Source: Pedobacter borealis DSM 19626
GTDB lineage: Bacteria; Bacteroidota; Bacteroidia; Sphingobacteriales; Sphingobacteriaceae
Direction: 5' to 3'
DNA length: 40,040 nt
Assembly: GCF_000708285.2 (NCBI RefSeq)
Contig: NZ_JAUG01000042.1
Location: 1 to 40,040, forward strand
Shown here: piece by piece, positions 1 through 7,470 of the stretch
Position numbering within the stretch: the first letter of the stretch is position 1
How the letters are laid out: every line of letters begins with the position of its first letter
Position numbers and translations under genes: made by a program
The notes under the pieces: model-generated
The model's database searches: none
Told to the model about the DNA's origin: nothing
Seen by the model: only the letters and a program-made list of their open reading frames with translations

Positions 1-41
1 TTGTGGCGTTTTAATCAAGTTTTCTGTTAAGACGGTCGTCA

Positions 42-96
42 CCCTGAATTTATTTCAGGGTCTTTCACGCTAAAAAGATGCTGAAATAAATTCAGC
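42..96. repeat. REP-like palindrome doublet (CCTGAA family)
   Basis: Two hairpins lie side by side: CCCTGAA/TTCAGGG at 42-60 and GCTGAA/TTCAGC at 80-96. Each is the reverse complement of the other over 15 bases (44-58 against 81-95), so the unit can fold as two small hairpins or one long one. Flanking GTC and GAC bases extend the symmetry. Related hairpins occur at 7236-7254 and 35107-35125, so this is a dispersed intergenic family. It lies downstream of the minus-strand dehydrogenase and might also act as its terminator. The rest of 1-267 shows no gene. Confidence 0.7.
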
Positions 97-267
97 AGGA
101 CGATAAAGCTGGATTAGGCGTGTATAAGATATGATTTTCAGCTAATAATTATCGAACTCAGGTTAATAGGATGCTTAATTAGCACAGCCTGCGGAAAACA
201 ATTATTGCTTCCCGCAGTGATAAATAAAGAACATTTTACTTTGTTGTAGAATTAACTACATCTTACA

Positions 268-966
268 TTACCCCTTCGGCGTAGTCGGTCTGATTTCTAC
301 CTTACTCGGCAAAGTCCTTGCTGGCATGGCCAATAAATCAACAATCAGTTTACCCATATCCTCTGGCTGGATTTTCCAGGCATCATTTTCAGTATTGGGC
401 TGGTGATCGTTAAAATGGCTCGCTACCGATCCTGGCATAATGGTACTCACCTTTACGCCATATTTTCTCAGATCGAGCATAACCGATTGCGTAAAACCTG
501 TTAAACCAAATTTACTGGCATTGTAAGCTGAGCCACCCGCAAAAAAGTTTGTACCCGCTAAGCTAGATATCGTAAAAATATGTCCCTTATTCTTTTTGAT
601 TTCTTCAACACTGGCTTTAATACTATAAAAAACGCCTGTTAAATTGGTATCAATGGTTTCTTTCCATAAATCTACATCCAGCTCGTCAATAGGTGCAAAA
701 TGCCCTACGCCAGCGTTGGCGATAAGTATATCTAATTGTCCCCATTTTTCGAGTATCAGGTTTACCGTATTTTGCTGAGATTTAAAATCTGCCACATCTG
801 CTTCAATGGCCAATACATCACCATGTGCCACCAAATGTGATGCGGCCTGGTTTGCGCTGGCAATTGTCCTGCTGGTAATGGCTACTTTATAGCCTTCTTT
901 TAAAAGGGCTTCGGCAATGCCGAAACCAATTCCTTTACTTCCTCCTGTAATTAATGCAACTTTCAT
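268..966 (-). CDS. SDR family NAD(P)-dependent oxidoreductase
   Basis: This is a classical short-chain dehydrogenase/reductase of 232 residues, a normal length for the family. The cofactor motif TGGSKGIG is at residues 7-14, the NAG motif at 84-86, the structural Asn at about 108, and the catalytic Ser134-Tyr148-Lys152 set (YNASK) is intact. No signal peptide is visible, so it should be cytoplasmic. The C-terminal substrate-binding part is short, so the substrate cannot be named; 3-oxoacyl-ACP-reductase-like and sugar or steroid dehydrogenase roles are all possible. It starts 30 bases after the stop of the DUF1080 lipoprotein gene on the same strand and is probably co-transcribed with it. The ATG start puts the Rossmann beta strand at the N-terminus, as expected. 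Confidence 0.9.
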   Translation of the reverse strand: MKVALITGGSKGIGFGIAEALLKEGYKVAITSRTIASANQAASHLVAHGDVLAIEADVADFKSQQNTVNLILEKWGQLDILIANAGVGHFAPIDELDVDLWKETIDTNLTGVFYSIKASVEEIKKNKGHIFTISSLAGTNFFAGGSAYNASKFGLTGFTQSVMLDLRKYGVKVSTIMPGSVASHFNDHQPNTENDAWKIQPEDMGKLIVDLLAMPARTLPSKVEIRPTTPKG

Positions 967-996
967 GTTCTTGTAACGTATAGTATCGAAAAATGT

Positions 997-1806
997 TTAA
1001 TTAGATTTTTTGTTGTTATGGTGCGGAAGCTCCATAATCTGGATATCTTTAAAATCAACAGGCTGTCCTTCACTTTGCAAGGCGATAAAACCTTGGGTAA
1101 GTGCTTTTCCATCAATTTTAATTTTCGGATCGTAGCCATTGGCAACGCCTCCGCCAATCTGGGGTTTGCTGTACTGGAGTACAGTATCTCCATTTATAAT
1201 ATGGGTGACTAGTGAGTCGCCCAGAACAATCAGCTCGCCGGATACCCATTGGTCGCCATCGTATGTTTTCGATCTCGAATCCAGACAATGACCTGGAAAC
1301 TTACTGCCATTGTAAAAAATATCTGTACCTGGCGAACACATATTTCCGGTAGGGCGGGGCCTGCCATCGCTCAAACCTCCCAATAACTGCATTTCGATTG
1401 AAATTGGCCAATCTTGCTCTTTAGGCATGGTTTTCGGGTCCTGAGAATGAAACATCACACCACTGTTGAGTAGGGTATAACTTGGCGCACCTTTTTGCTG
1501 CTTGCCAACGAAGCGGTATTTAAATTTGAGGTGGTAGTAAGAGAAAGGTGTTTTGTAATAAAGATGACCAAACTGATCATTAAAATCGCCATATTGATCA
1601 TAACGAACCTGTATTATGCCGTCTACAACCCTAAAGGTATTTCCGTAGTTTACATTGTAATCATGATGGTGGATTTTAACATTCCAGTCTTTAATGTCTT
1701 TTCCGTTAAAAAGTGTTATCCATTTTTCAGATCGGTTATTGATGTTTTTGGTTGTACTGCAGCCCCATAGTGTAACGGCAAGAAGAAGATAACTCAGTTT
1801 TTTCAT
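997..1806 (-). CDS. DUF1080 (3-keto-disaccharide hydrolase-like) lipoprotein
   Basis: The protein has 269 residues and begins with a lipoprotein signal peptide whose lipobox is LWGC (Cys16), so it should be membrane-anchored outside the cytoplasm. The mature part starts with WITLFNGKDIKDW, the opening signature of DUF1080 domains, and continues as a concanavalin-like beta sandwich with blocks such as SGVMFHSQDP, ISIEMQLLGG and GFIALQSEG. DUF1080 members are linked to glycan degradation, and some hydrolyse 3-keto-disaccharides. Two DUF1080 cysteines (in NMCSPG and GHCLDS) may form a disulfide. A dehydrogenase gene follows 30 bases downstream; a sugar oxidation and hydrolysis pair is possible but is only inferred. 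Confidence 0.85.
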   Translation of the reverse strand: MKKLSYLLLAVTLWGCSTTKNINNRSEKWITLFNGKDIKDWNVKIHHHDYNVNYGNTFRVVDGIIQVRYDQYGDFNDQFGHLYYKTPFSYYHLKFKYRFVGKQQKGAPSYTLLNSGVMFHSQDPKTMPKEQDWPISIEMQLLGGLSDGRPRPTGNMCSPGTDIFYNGSKFPGHCLDSRSKTYDGDQWVSGELIVLGDSLVTHIINGDTVLQYSKPQIGGGVANGYDPKIKIDGKALTQGFIALQSEGQPVDFKDIQIMELPHHNNKKSN

Positions 1807-1993
1807 TTGGTTAATTTTATTTTGCGCTCTGTTTAAAAAAGTGAATCACAAAATACATAAACAAAGTGATTTTCACGTACATTAAAGGTTTACCACGAGA
1901 ATTTTGCATTTCGGCTTTATTTTTTGATCATAAAAAAACATTTTTTTAGCATTATTCCCGTCTCCTGCATTTCCCATCTTCCGTCCCTTTAAT

Positions 1994-2001
1994 TACCTTT
2001 G
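1994..2001 (+). promoter_or_regulatory. -7 box (TACCTTTG) just before mtgA
   Basis: TACCTTTG matches the Bacteroidota -7 consensus TAnnTTTG exactly and ends four bases before the mtgA ATG. No clear -33 TTG is seen 19-21 bases upstream. If used, transcription would begin at or near the start codon, giving a leaderless or nearly leaderless message. Confidence 0.4.
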
Positions 2002-2005
2002 CGCC

Positions 2006-2734
2006 ATGGCGAAAACGCGGACAAGCAGAACCAAAAGCAAATCAAAACACCCCCTTCTAAAGAAGATTACCAATATTGTTACGAAAGTATTTTTATATTT
2101 TCTGCTGGTTTCTGTGTTTTGGGTAATCGCCCTGCGTTTTATCAATCCGCCTATTACACTTTTGATGGTGCTACGGAATATTGAACGTAAAGCCGATGGT
2201 AAGTCTTTTAAAACAGAGAAAAAGTGGGTGAAATTTGAGGATATGTCTGATAATATGAAAAGGGCTGCGGTATCTGCCGAAGATCAACTCTTTTTAAAAC
2301 ATATCGGTTTTGATATGAAAGCCATTGAAAAAGCTTTTGCCAGTAATGCCAAAGGGAAAAAGGTAAAGGGTGGAAGTACCATTTCGCAACAAACAGCTAA
2401 AAACGTTTTCTTGTGGCCTGGCCGGTCGTGGATAAGGAAAGGTTTTGAAGCTTATTTTACGCTACTCATCGAACTGTTCTGGAGCAAAGAGAGAATATTG
2501 GAAGTTTACCTGAATGTAATCGAAATGGGCGATGGGATTTATGGCGCCGAGGCCGCCGCCCAGGAGTATTATGGCAAATCCTGTACAAAACTGACCAGGA
2601 AACAGGCTGCTTTAATTGCTTCCTGTTTTCCAAACCCCAGAAGGTGGACACCCAAAAATGCAACCCCGTACATCAGGCACCGTCAATATCTGATTTTAAG
2701 AAATATGAATAGGTTAGGGCCGCTGGATTTTTAG
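2006..2734 (+). CDS. mtgA: Monofunctional biosynthetic peptidoglycan transglycosylase
   Basis: This is a GT51-family glycosyltransferase of 242 residues that polymerises glycan strands from lipid II. A lysine/arginine-rich cytoplasmic tail (residues 1-22) is followed by one membrane segment (about 25-45), so the catalytic domain faces the periplasm. Catalytic motif 1 (EDQLFLKHIG, Glu92) and motif 2 (GGSTISQQTAKN, 122-133) are intact, as is the conserved segment WSKERILEVYLNVIEMGDG. No transpeptidase domain follows, which separates it from bifunctional class A PBPs. The length is typical for MtgA. It is convergent with the AsmA-like gene, and a strong imperfect hairpin lies in the 74-base gap. 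Confidence 0.95.
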   Translation: MAKTRTSRTKSKSKHPLLKKITNIVTKVFLYFLLVSVFWVIALRFINPPITLLMVLRNIERKADGKSFKTEKKWVKFEDMSDNMKRAAVSAEDQLFLKHIGFDMKAIEKAFASNAKGKKVKGGSTISQQTAKNVFLWPGRSWIRKGFEAYFTLLIELFWSKERILEVYLNVIEMGDGIYGAEAAAQEYYGKSCTKLTRKQAALIASCFPNPRRWTPKNATPYIRHRQYLILRNMNRLGPLDF

Positions 2735-2739
2735 TCGAC

Positions 2740-2790
2740 AGTCCAAAGCCCCGAGTCTTCAGTCCATTTATCGACTAAGGACTTTGGGCT
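2740..2790. terminator. Hairpin between convergent mtgA and AsmA genes
   Basis: The arms at 2740-2757 and 2773-2790 pair at 15 of 18 positions around a 15-base loop. There is no long U-tract on either side, so termination is inferred from the position in a 74-base convergent gap rather than from a textbook terminator. Confidence 0.45.
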
Positions 2791-2808
2791 CCAGACTTGG
2801 GACTAAAA

Positions 2809-5226
2809 CTAGTCATGATCCTTATTCCACCTGATTTTTATTCCACCTTTTTCGTCATCAACAGCTTTTAGGTGTAATACGATGCCGCGCATACGGGCTT
2901 CTCTTTTTTCCGATCTGGTTAGGTTTTCATCTCCCTTTGGATTTCTCAGCGGAATATCCATCTCTACATTTGTACCACTCCCTAAAGCATAAATACCTTT
3001 TACGTTAAAGTTTAACGCGCTGGAATTTATCTGCATCGGACTTATTTCTACTTTATCACCACGCACGTTAAGTGTTCCATCAAGATTTTTGATTTCTACA
3101 TTTGATAAGTTCCTGTTGGCAAAAGCAAATTTCCCTACCTTCACCATCGGGTCGAAATTAACCAATGCGGCATTGTTCAGGTTGAATACCACTTTTCCAT
3201 TTATCGATCTCGGAAGAATTTTTCCCGTGTGCGATATCCTTCCGGAAATGTTGGCCAACGCTGATAAATACCCTTTTAAATTTTTGTTGGTAATGGTATT
3301 CTGTCCAAAGTTATCAAATGAATAAAAGAAATCTTTAACACTTACATGGCTGATCTTTGAATTGATTTTAAAGCTATTTGAGGCGGCTTCCTGCATAATA
3401 TTTCCAGTCAGCGATAACTGACCACCCGCATGGGCCACGCTTATTTTGTTGAAGAAAATACCCCCGCCACGCAAAGAAATATCGGCATCGAGATTTTTAG
3501 CTAAAAACTTATCATAAATAGCTTTATCAACGGTTAAACGGATATTCATTTTCGAAAGCTCCAGCACATTGCTCAGCTCTTTGGAAACCACTTGTTTGTT
3601 TCCGCTCGATTTTTTCTTCGCTGTTCTTGGTCCTAAGAAGGGTAAAAACTCCTTTAGGTAGAGCTGCGGGCTAGACATTTTTAAGTTCACCAATATTTTT
3701 TCGGGAGCAGTATAATACAGGTTAGCAAAGTTGGCGATGCTACAGCTTACATTAAGCTCGCTTTTGCCCAACTGGAAATGCCCGTTCTGTATCGATAAAT
3801 CGTTCTGGTTGAAGTTGATGTTTAAGGCACTTTTTACCAGATGAAGCTTCCGAGGGATGTAAAGGATATCGGCATCGGCAATCTGTATTTTACCTGAAAC
3901 AACAGGTTTGGTAAATCTGAAATTATCAATATCTGCCTTACAGTAAAGCCTTAAGTTGGCTGTTCCGTTTTTAAATTCAAAATCGTTCGTGCCCAATGAA
4001 TTGTTTAAATTGGACAGGGGGAATTGCGAGGTTACCAACCCGGTAGCAATTGGACGCGATAAATTATTCACTGTGAAAGTGTCTATCTTAAGCGGTGCAT
4101 TAAAATATTTTGCCGTAAGCCTGTGGAATTTTATGGATGAATTTTCATCACCAATAATACCACCAACGGTATCCCGATTGGTAAAGGAACCATCAAAATT
4201 ACAGGCCGTTAATTTACCTGCCGGAATAGAAACCACATTATCCCGAACGGTTATGCCTACTTTGATCAAGGGATCTCCGTATTTCCCTAATCCGTCATCA
4301 ACAATATTTCCCCGGATATCGATCGGTTTTTCTATGCCGAACTTTAAGAGTTTTGAGGAGATATTAGGTGATAAGAGTAAGGCAACATCTCTGAATAATA
4401 TATCATCAACAGCTATGCTAATGGCAAAAGCAGATTTATCCAATTCTATTTTAGCACCGATTTTAAAAGGGTGCCCGCCAATGTTCAAGATTTCGGGACT
4501 CAGAATTACTGCATCAAGATCACGGCTATAACGTGCAGTTAATGTTCCATCTAAAGTTTTGTCTTTTATAAAGCTTCCTTTACGCGTGTTGAAGGCGAAA
4601 CTGTTCACCTTGGTCATCAATTTGATTTTACCTGTCCAGCCGCTATCAGGGTATTGCATTCTGCCCTGGATCTGATCAATATCGAAATTGAATAACTTGA
4701 ATCTCTTTTTGTTATCTAATATCAGGCTAACCTTGTTAAAATCTATTTTTTTGACTTCTAATGCGGAAGATTTTGGCGACGATTTTTTATCGTTTTTAGG
4801 TCTGCTTTTAAAAATACTGGTGTTGCTATAGCCAGTAGAATCGGTGTAGATATAAATAGCCGCATTGTTGATGGCAATCTGTTTAATGTTGATATTACCT
4901 ACAATGAGCGAAAGTACGTTTAGCGATATATCTATATCCTGCGCTTTTAAAAGATCGTGTTTATGTTGGTTCCATAAACTATCTCTCAGTAAAACGCCGT
5001 TTAAGGATACCGAAACCCCGGGAAAACTTTTCAGGAGTGTTGGTTCCATGCTGGTAGCGGTAATTTTTCCGTTTAAATTTTTATTGAGCTGTGATAGGAT
5101 AGAAGCGAGTACTTCTTTTTTATTTCTACTGATGTAAAATGCTCCTGCCAACCAGGTGAGGATAATCAGAACAACAATAACCGATATAATTTTTAAAGAG
5201 ATTTTGAGCCAGCGCTTCATAGACAT
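2809..5226 (-). CDS. AsmA family protein
   Basis: This protein of 805 residues has a single N-terminal membrane anchor (about 7-30) followed by a very long beta-rich region without enzymatic motifs. Its N-terminal layout matches the AsmA/YhdP-like group: anchor, then residues such as GKITATSMEPTLLKSFPG and repeated statements of the type IDISLNVLSLIVGNINIKQIAI. The C-terminal part resembles the AsmA_2-type domain (GKVVFNLNNAALVNFDPM, VRGDKVEISPMQINSSALNF). AsmA-like proteins are thought to form hydrophobic grooves that move phospholipids to the outer membrane; assigning that role here is inference. The start at 5226 gives MSMKRW; the ATG two codons later is equally possible. It is convergent with mtgA, another envelope gene. 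Confidence 0.85.
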   Translation of the reverse strand: MSMKRWLKISLKIISVIVVLIILTWLAGAFYISRNKKEVLASILSQLNKNLNGKITATSMEPTLLKSFPGVSVSLNGVLLRDSLWNQHKHDLLKAQDIDISLNVLSLIVGNINIKQIAINNAAIYIYTDSTGYSNTSIFKSRPKNDKKSSPKSSALEVKKIDFNKVSLILDNKKRFKLFNFDIDQIQGRMQYPDSGWTGKIKLMTKVNSFAFNTRKGSFIKDKTLDGTLTARYSRDLDAVILSPEILNIGGHPFKIGAKIELDKSAFAISIAVDDILFRDVALLLSPNISSKLLKFGIEKPIDIRGNIVDDGLGKYGDPLIKVGITVRDNVVSIPAGKLTACNFDGSFTNRDTVGGIIGDENSSIKFHRLTAKYFNAPLKIDTFTVNNLSRPIATGLVTSQFPLSNLNNSLGTNDFEFKNGTANLRLYCKADIDNFRFTKPVVSGKIQIADADILYIPRKLHLVKSALNINFNQNDLSIQNGHFQLGKSELNVSCSIANFANLYYTAPEKILVNLKMSSPQLYLKEFLPFLGPRTAKKKSSGNKQVVSKELSNVLELSKMNIRLTVDKAIYDKFLAKNLDADISLRGGGIFFNKISVAHAGGQLSLTGNIMQEAASNSFKINSKISHVSVKDFFYSFDNFGQNTITNKNLKGYLSALANISGRISHTGKILPRSINGKVVFNLNNAALVNFDPMVKVGKFAFANRNLSNVEIKNLDGTLNVRGDKVEISPMQINSSALNFNVKGIYALGSGTNVEMDIPLRNPKGDENLTRSEKREARMRGIVLHLKAVDDEKGGIKIRWNKDHD

Positions 5227-5404
5227 TATTTGATTTAACCAATATAATGTTTTTTGCTAGCTAATTGTTTGGCTGACTGAGAAAATAATCTCAGTTAGCA
5301 CTGTACGTTTTAGAAAAAGTTAGCCCAGAAGTGATTCGAGATCAGGATGGTATTGTGAGGTTAAGAAATGTGTAATGGAGAAATCGGCTAGCCTGTGTTT
5401 GTAG

Positions 5405-5431
5405 AAAGGATCCTCCATTAGGATCTTTTTT
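5405..5431 (+). terminator. Rho-independent-type terminator, orphan
   Basis: A 10-bp stem (with GATCCT at 5409-5414 and AGGATC at 5420-5425 as its core) with a 5-base loop runs into a T-tract at 5426-5431. Upstream on the plus strand there is no protein gene, only about 170 bases of potentially structured sequence. In the other orientation the T-tract is only three bases, so service to the minus-strand gene at 5593-6072 is possible but weaker. Confidence 0.5.
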
Positions 5432-5454
5432 AGAAATGATAGGCTCCAAAAAAT

Positions 5455-5551
5455 CGTCATTGCGAAGCCAATTTTTCATTGGATGAAGCAATCTTTATAA
5501 CAAGGCTTATAAGCATGAAAGATTGCTTCGTCGTTCCTTCTCGCAATGACG
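5455..5551. repeat. Nested palindromic intergenic repeat (GTCATTGCGA family)
   Basis: The outer arms CGTCATTGCGA (5455-5465) and TCGCAATGACG (5541-5551) are perfect inverted copies. Nested inside, GAAGCAATCTTT (5485-5496) and AAAGATTGCTTC (5518-5529) are again perfect. Similar GTCATTGCGA/GAAGCAATC elements are, from general knowledge, common in Bacteroidota intergenic DNA. It lies downstream of the minus-strand gene ending at 5593. Confidence 0.75.
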
Positions 5552-5592
5552 CTCTTTTTTATTGAAATTTAAAAATTACAATAAACATAATT

Positions 5593-6072
5593 TTATAGTA
5601 AATGGGCAAAAACAGTAGAATGCCAGCTGTTTTGGAATGGCACTTCCCATTTGCTTTCCAGCTCGGCTAGATTTTGTACCATATTGTTAAAAACAATCGT
5701 TTCTGGTGTTACCTGTTTGATATTTACCAAAGTTTCAAAATCTTCTTTGCTGTTTACTACAACTTCTCCATTTACTTTGTAGGCGATGTTGAAACGGTTA
5801 AAAAGGTCTACATGGTATTCCTGTTCAATTTCTTTAATTAAGCGAACAGAGCTATCAATAGCGCAACCGGTAACGCCCGCCTGGCTTTCGTCGACCGTTA
5901 GGATAATAAAAAAACCATAGCGGATTTCTGCTTTTGCAAGCAATTCATTTCCATGTGCTTTCCACTGGTTAGTAAAAGCTGCTAATTTGTTTAAGATCTC
6001 ATTTTCTTCAGTAGAAGTAAATTTGCGATCGCTTTGGTATACCCAAACTCTTGATTGTGGAGAAAAACTCAT
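5593..6072 (-). CDS. Conserved Bacteroidota protein of unknown function
   Basis: The protein has 159 residues when started at the ATG at 6072 (MSFSPQSRVWVYQSDR). An in-frame TTG two codons upstream is less likely. It has no signal peptide and no membrane segment. Similar small proteins in Sphingobacteriaceae are often labelled 'ABC transporter ATPase', but no Walker A or Walker B motif is present here, so that name is not supported. It contains a well-formed alpha/beta pattern (RYGFFIILTVDES, FNRFNIAYKVNGEVVV) and a conserved-looking NSWHSTVFAHLL end. It is divergent from the gene at 6123, with 50 bases between start codons that must hold both promoters. Confidence 0.65.
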   Translation of the reverse strand: MSFSPQSRVWVYQSDRKFTSTEENEILNKLAAFTNQWKAHGNELLAKAEIRYGFFIILTVDESQAGVTGCAIDSSVRLIKEIEQEYHVDLFNRFNIAYKVNGEVVVNSKEDFETLVNIKQVTPETIVFNNMVQNLAELESKWEVPFQNSWHSTVFAHLL

Positions 6073-6122
6073 ATACAAATTTATGATTTTAATTAAATTA
6101 GTGTGTTTAAAACGCTAACCTG

Positions 6123-6608
6123 ATGAAAAAGTTTACACTCTGCTTGAAAATATCCCTTATTTCGGCTTTTTGTATGTTTTTATGTGCTTTTTCCGACCCC
6201 GAAACCGTAGCGCAATCGATCAATTTTCTTCAAAAAACATTTACCGATCATTACGATAACGGTCAGGAAAGCGAGCAGGTAAAGCGTTATGAGCTAAATG
6301 TTACCAACAATGGCTTTTGCCGTTACAAGCGTTATTTTAATAACGGTAAAACAGAGTATTTCGCATTTAAGCTGTCGAAATTTAAAGATATGGACTATTA
6401 TGGTACAACTACTTCGGGCAAATTGTATATCCATACCAAAGGTGACGACGTAATTGTGCAGACCTATAAAGACAAGGGAGGCGATGTAGATTCGATGGCT
6501 ACGCAGCTGGTTATTCCGTTAAAAAATATGGAGGCTGAAGATTTAAACCTGATCCGCGATAACCTGAATAAAATTAATGCGGAGGTTTTAATTTCTCAGA
6601 AGCCTTAA
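6123..6608 (+). CDS. Hypothetical secreted protein
   Basis: The protein has 161 residues. An N-terminal hydrophobic segment after MKKFTLCLK (about 9-23) looks like a signal peptide, probably cleaved near CAFSDPETVAQS, so it should be periplasmic or exported. The remainder is beta-rich and polar, with RYELNVTNNGFCRYKRYFNNG and YFAFKLSKFKDMDYYGTT as the most distinctive blocks. No enzyme motif is visible and I do not recognise the family. It is divergently arranged with the conserved gene ending at 5593, with a very short shared promoter region. An 862-base region without genes follows. Confidence 0.6.
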   Translation: MKKFTLCLKISLISAFCMFLCAFSDPETVAQSINFLQKTFTDHYDNGQESEQVKRYELNVTNNGFCRYKRYFNNGKTEYFAFKLSKFKDMDYYGTTTSGKLYIHTKGDDVIVQTYKDKGGDVDSMATQLVIPLKNMEAEDLNLIRDNLNKINAEVLISQKP

Positions 6609-6753
6609 CTTGTCTCTGACGATGAGCATTTCAAGCGAGTTGATTATCTTTTTCCAGTCTTATTAATTCCGTTGTTAACACCAGTCGTATATTGTATGAA
6701 GTAAAATATTGACAATTTTGGAGCGCAATGTCATATGCTTTTTTTTATGTTAG

Positions 6754-6913
6754 TCCTGCTCTTTGCTTTATCCCGATGAAATATCGGGGATGCCGCTTCG
6801 ATCAGGGCTATGGACTTGGGGCTGTGGCACGGAAACCGACATCGTAGCAGAAAATGGCTAAACTAAACCTGATCGAACGAATGCCATTTTTCATGGCAGA
6901 AGGTAGAGCAGGA
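6754..6913. repeat. Composite inverted-repeat element, about 160 bp
   Basis: The outer arms TCCTGCTCT (6754-6762) and AGAGCAGGA (6905-6913) are perfect. Inside are CCCGAT/ATCGGG (6772-6788), TTCGATCAGG (6797-6806) pairing with CCTGATCGAA (6868-6877), and a TGCCAT/ATGGCA hairpin (6882-6898). All four pairs are compatible in one folded structure. It could be a non-autonomous mobile element or a structured RNA; no coding frame is present. Confidence 0.6.
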
Positions 6914-7011
6914 AGAAATTGCCCTATGGAATACTGCTATTGCTTTCCTAAAAATAAAAAACCGTCAAATAATAAAGATTAAGTTCGTCGGTTATGTTTG
7001 GAGCACAGGTT

Positions 7012-7072
7012 TCATTAATATTGATTTGTCATCATGAGGGGTAATTTATTGTAAAAAAATCAATATTAATGA
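7012..7072. repeat. 16-bp perfect inverted repeat with 29-base spacer
   Basis: TCATTAATATTGATTT at 7012-7027 is repeated as its exact reverse complement at 7057-7072. There is no T-tract after the second arm, and no neighbouring gene for which it would be an obvious terminator. Confidence 0.7.
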
Positions 7073-7235
7073 CAGCAGAGAAAAGATTAACCACCAAGTC
7101 ACAAAGAACACAAAGTTTAGTACCTTTGTGATATAGCGGCCAAAACTGAACTATATAAGACACATAAGTTACCTATAAGCTCAACGCCTCATATGTTCTT
7201 ACATGCCTTATATGGTGAAAAACTATAATAAAAGA

Positions 7236-7254
7236 CCCTGAAACAAGTTCAGGG
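7236..7254. repeat. CCTGAA-family hairpin, single copy
   Basis: CCCTGAA (7236-7242) and TTCAGGG (7248-7254) form a 7-bp stem followed by TGACG. It belongs to the same family as the elements at 42-96 and 35107-35125. Confidence 0.6.
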
Positions 7255-7335
7255 TGACGGACCGAGCGCGTGACCATCATCCGATAGCTATCGGGTGCGA
7301 GAAGGCTTTTTCAGCAATGACGATCTTTCTATTGA

Positions 7336-7413
7336 AATCTGTCATTTATAGCTTGTCGAAGGATCTGTTTAATTACAGATTTAAGCGTTTCGACAGACTC
7401 AACGTGACAGATT
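7336..7413. repeat. Triple nested palindrome
   Basis: Three perfect inverted pairs are nested in 78 bases: AATCTGTCA (7336-7344) with TGACAGATT (7405-7413), TGTCGAA (7354-7360) with TTCGACA (7389-7395), and ATCTGT (7363-7368) with ACAGAT (7375-7380). It ends about 60 bases before the stop of the minus-strand Fe-S gene and may serve as its terminator. Confidence 0.65.
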
Positions 7414-7470
7414 GAATTTAAATTAACGCTTATGAAACGGCTTTTTATTAAGTGAATCTAAAAGCGAAGG

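Larger units (their letters stand above)
5227..5592. other. Gene-free region with hairpins and a possible small RNA
   Basis: No convincing protein gene is seen. The region holds a short hairpin (CTGAGA/TCTCAG near 5277-5294), a rho-independent-type terminator at 5405-5431 facing right, and a nested palindromic element at 5455-5551. The genes on both sides are on the minus strand, so a plus-facing terminator here has no protein gene to serve. Confidence 0.5.
6609..7470. other. 862-bp gene-free region rich in inverted repeats
   Basis: No open frame with coding character is seen on either strand. The region contains at least four palindromic elements: a roughly 160-bp composite at 6754-6913, a 16-bp perfect inverted repeat at 7012-7072, a CCTGAA hairpin at 7236-7254 and a triple nested element at 7336-7413. 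It also has a 14-bp perfect palindrome CCGATAGCTATCGG at 7281-7294 and an inverted CACAAAG/CTTTGTG pair near 7108-7129. It behaves like a repeat sink between two oppositely facing gene blocks. Confidence 0.6.

Noticed and set aside
3956..4531. Antisense frame of 191 codons inside the AsmA-like gene
   Set aside because: Composition follows the opposite strand, there is no recognisable domain, and the sense frame is continuous over 805 residues.
5593..6072. ABC transporter ATPase label for the 159-residue protein
   Set aside because: No Walker A, signature or Walker B motif is present and the protein is too short for an ABC ATPase.
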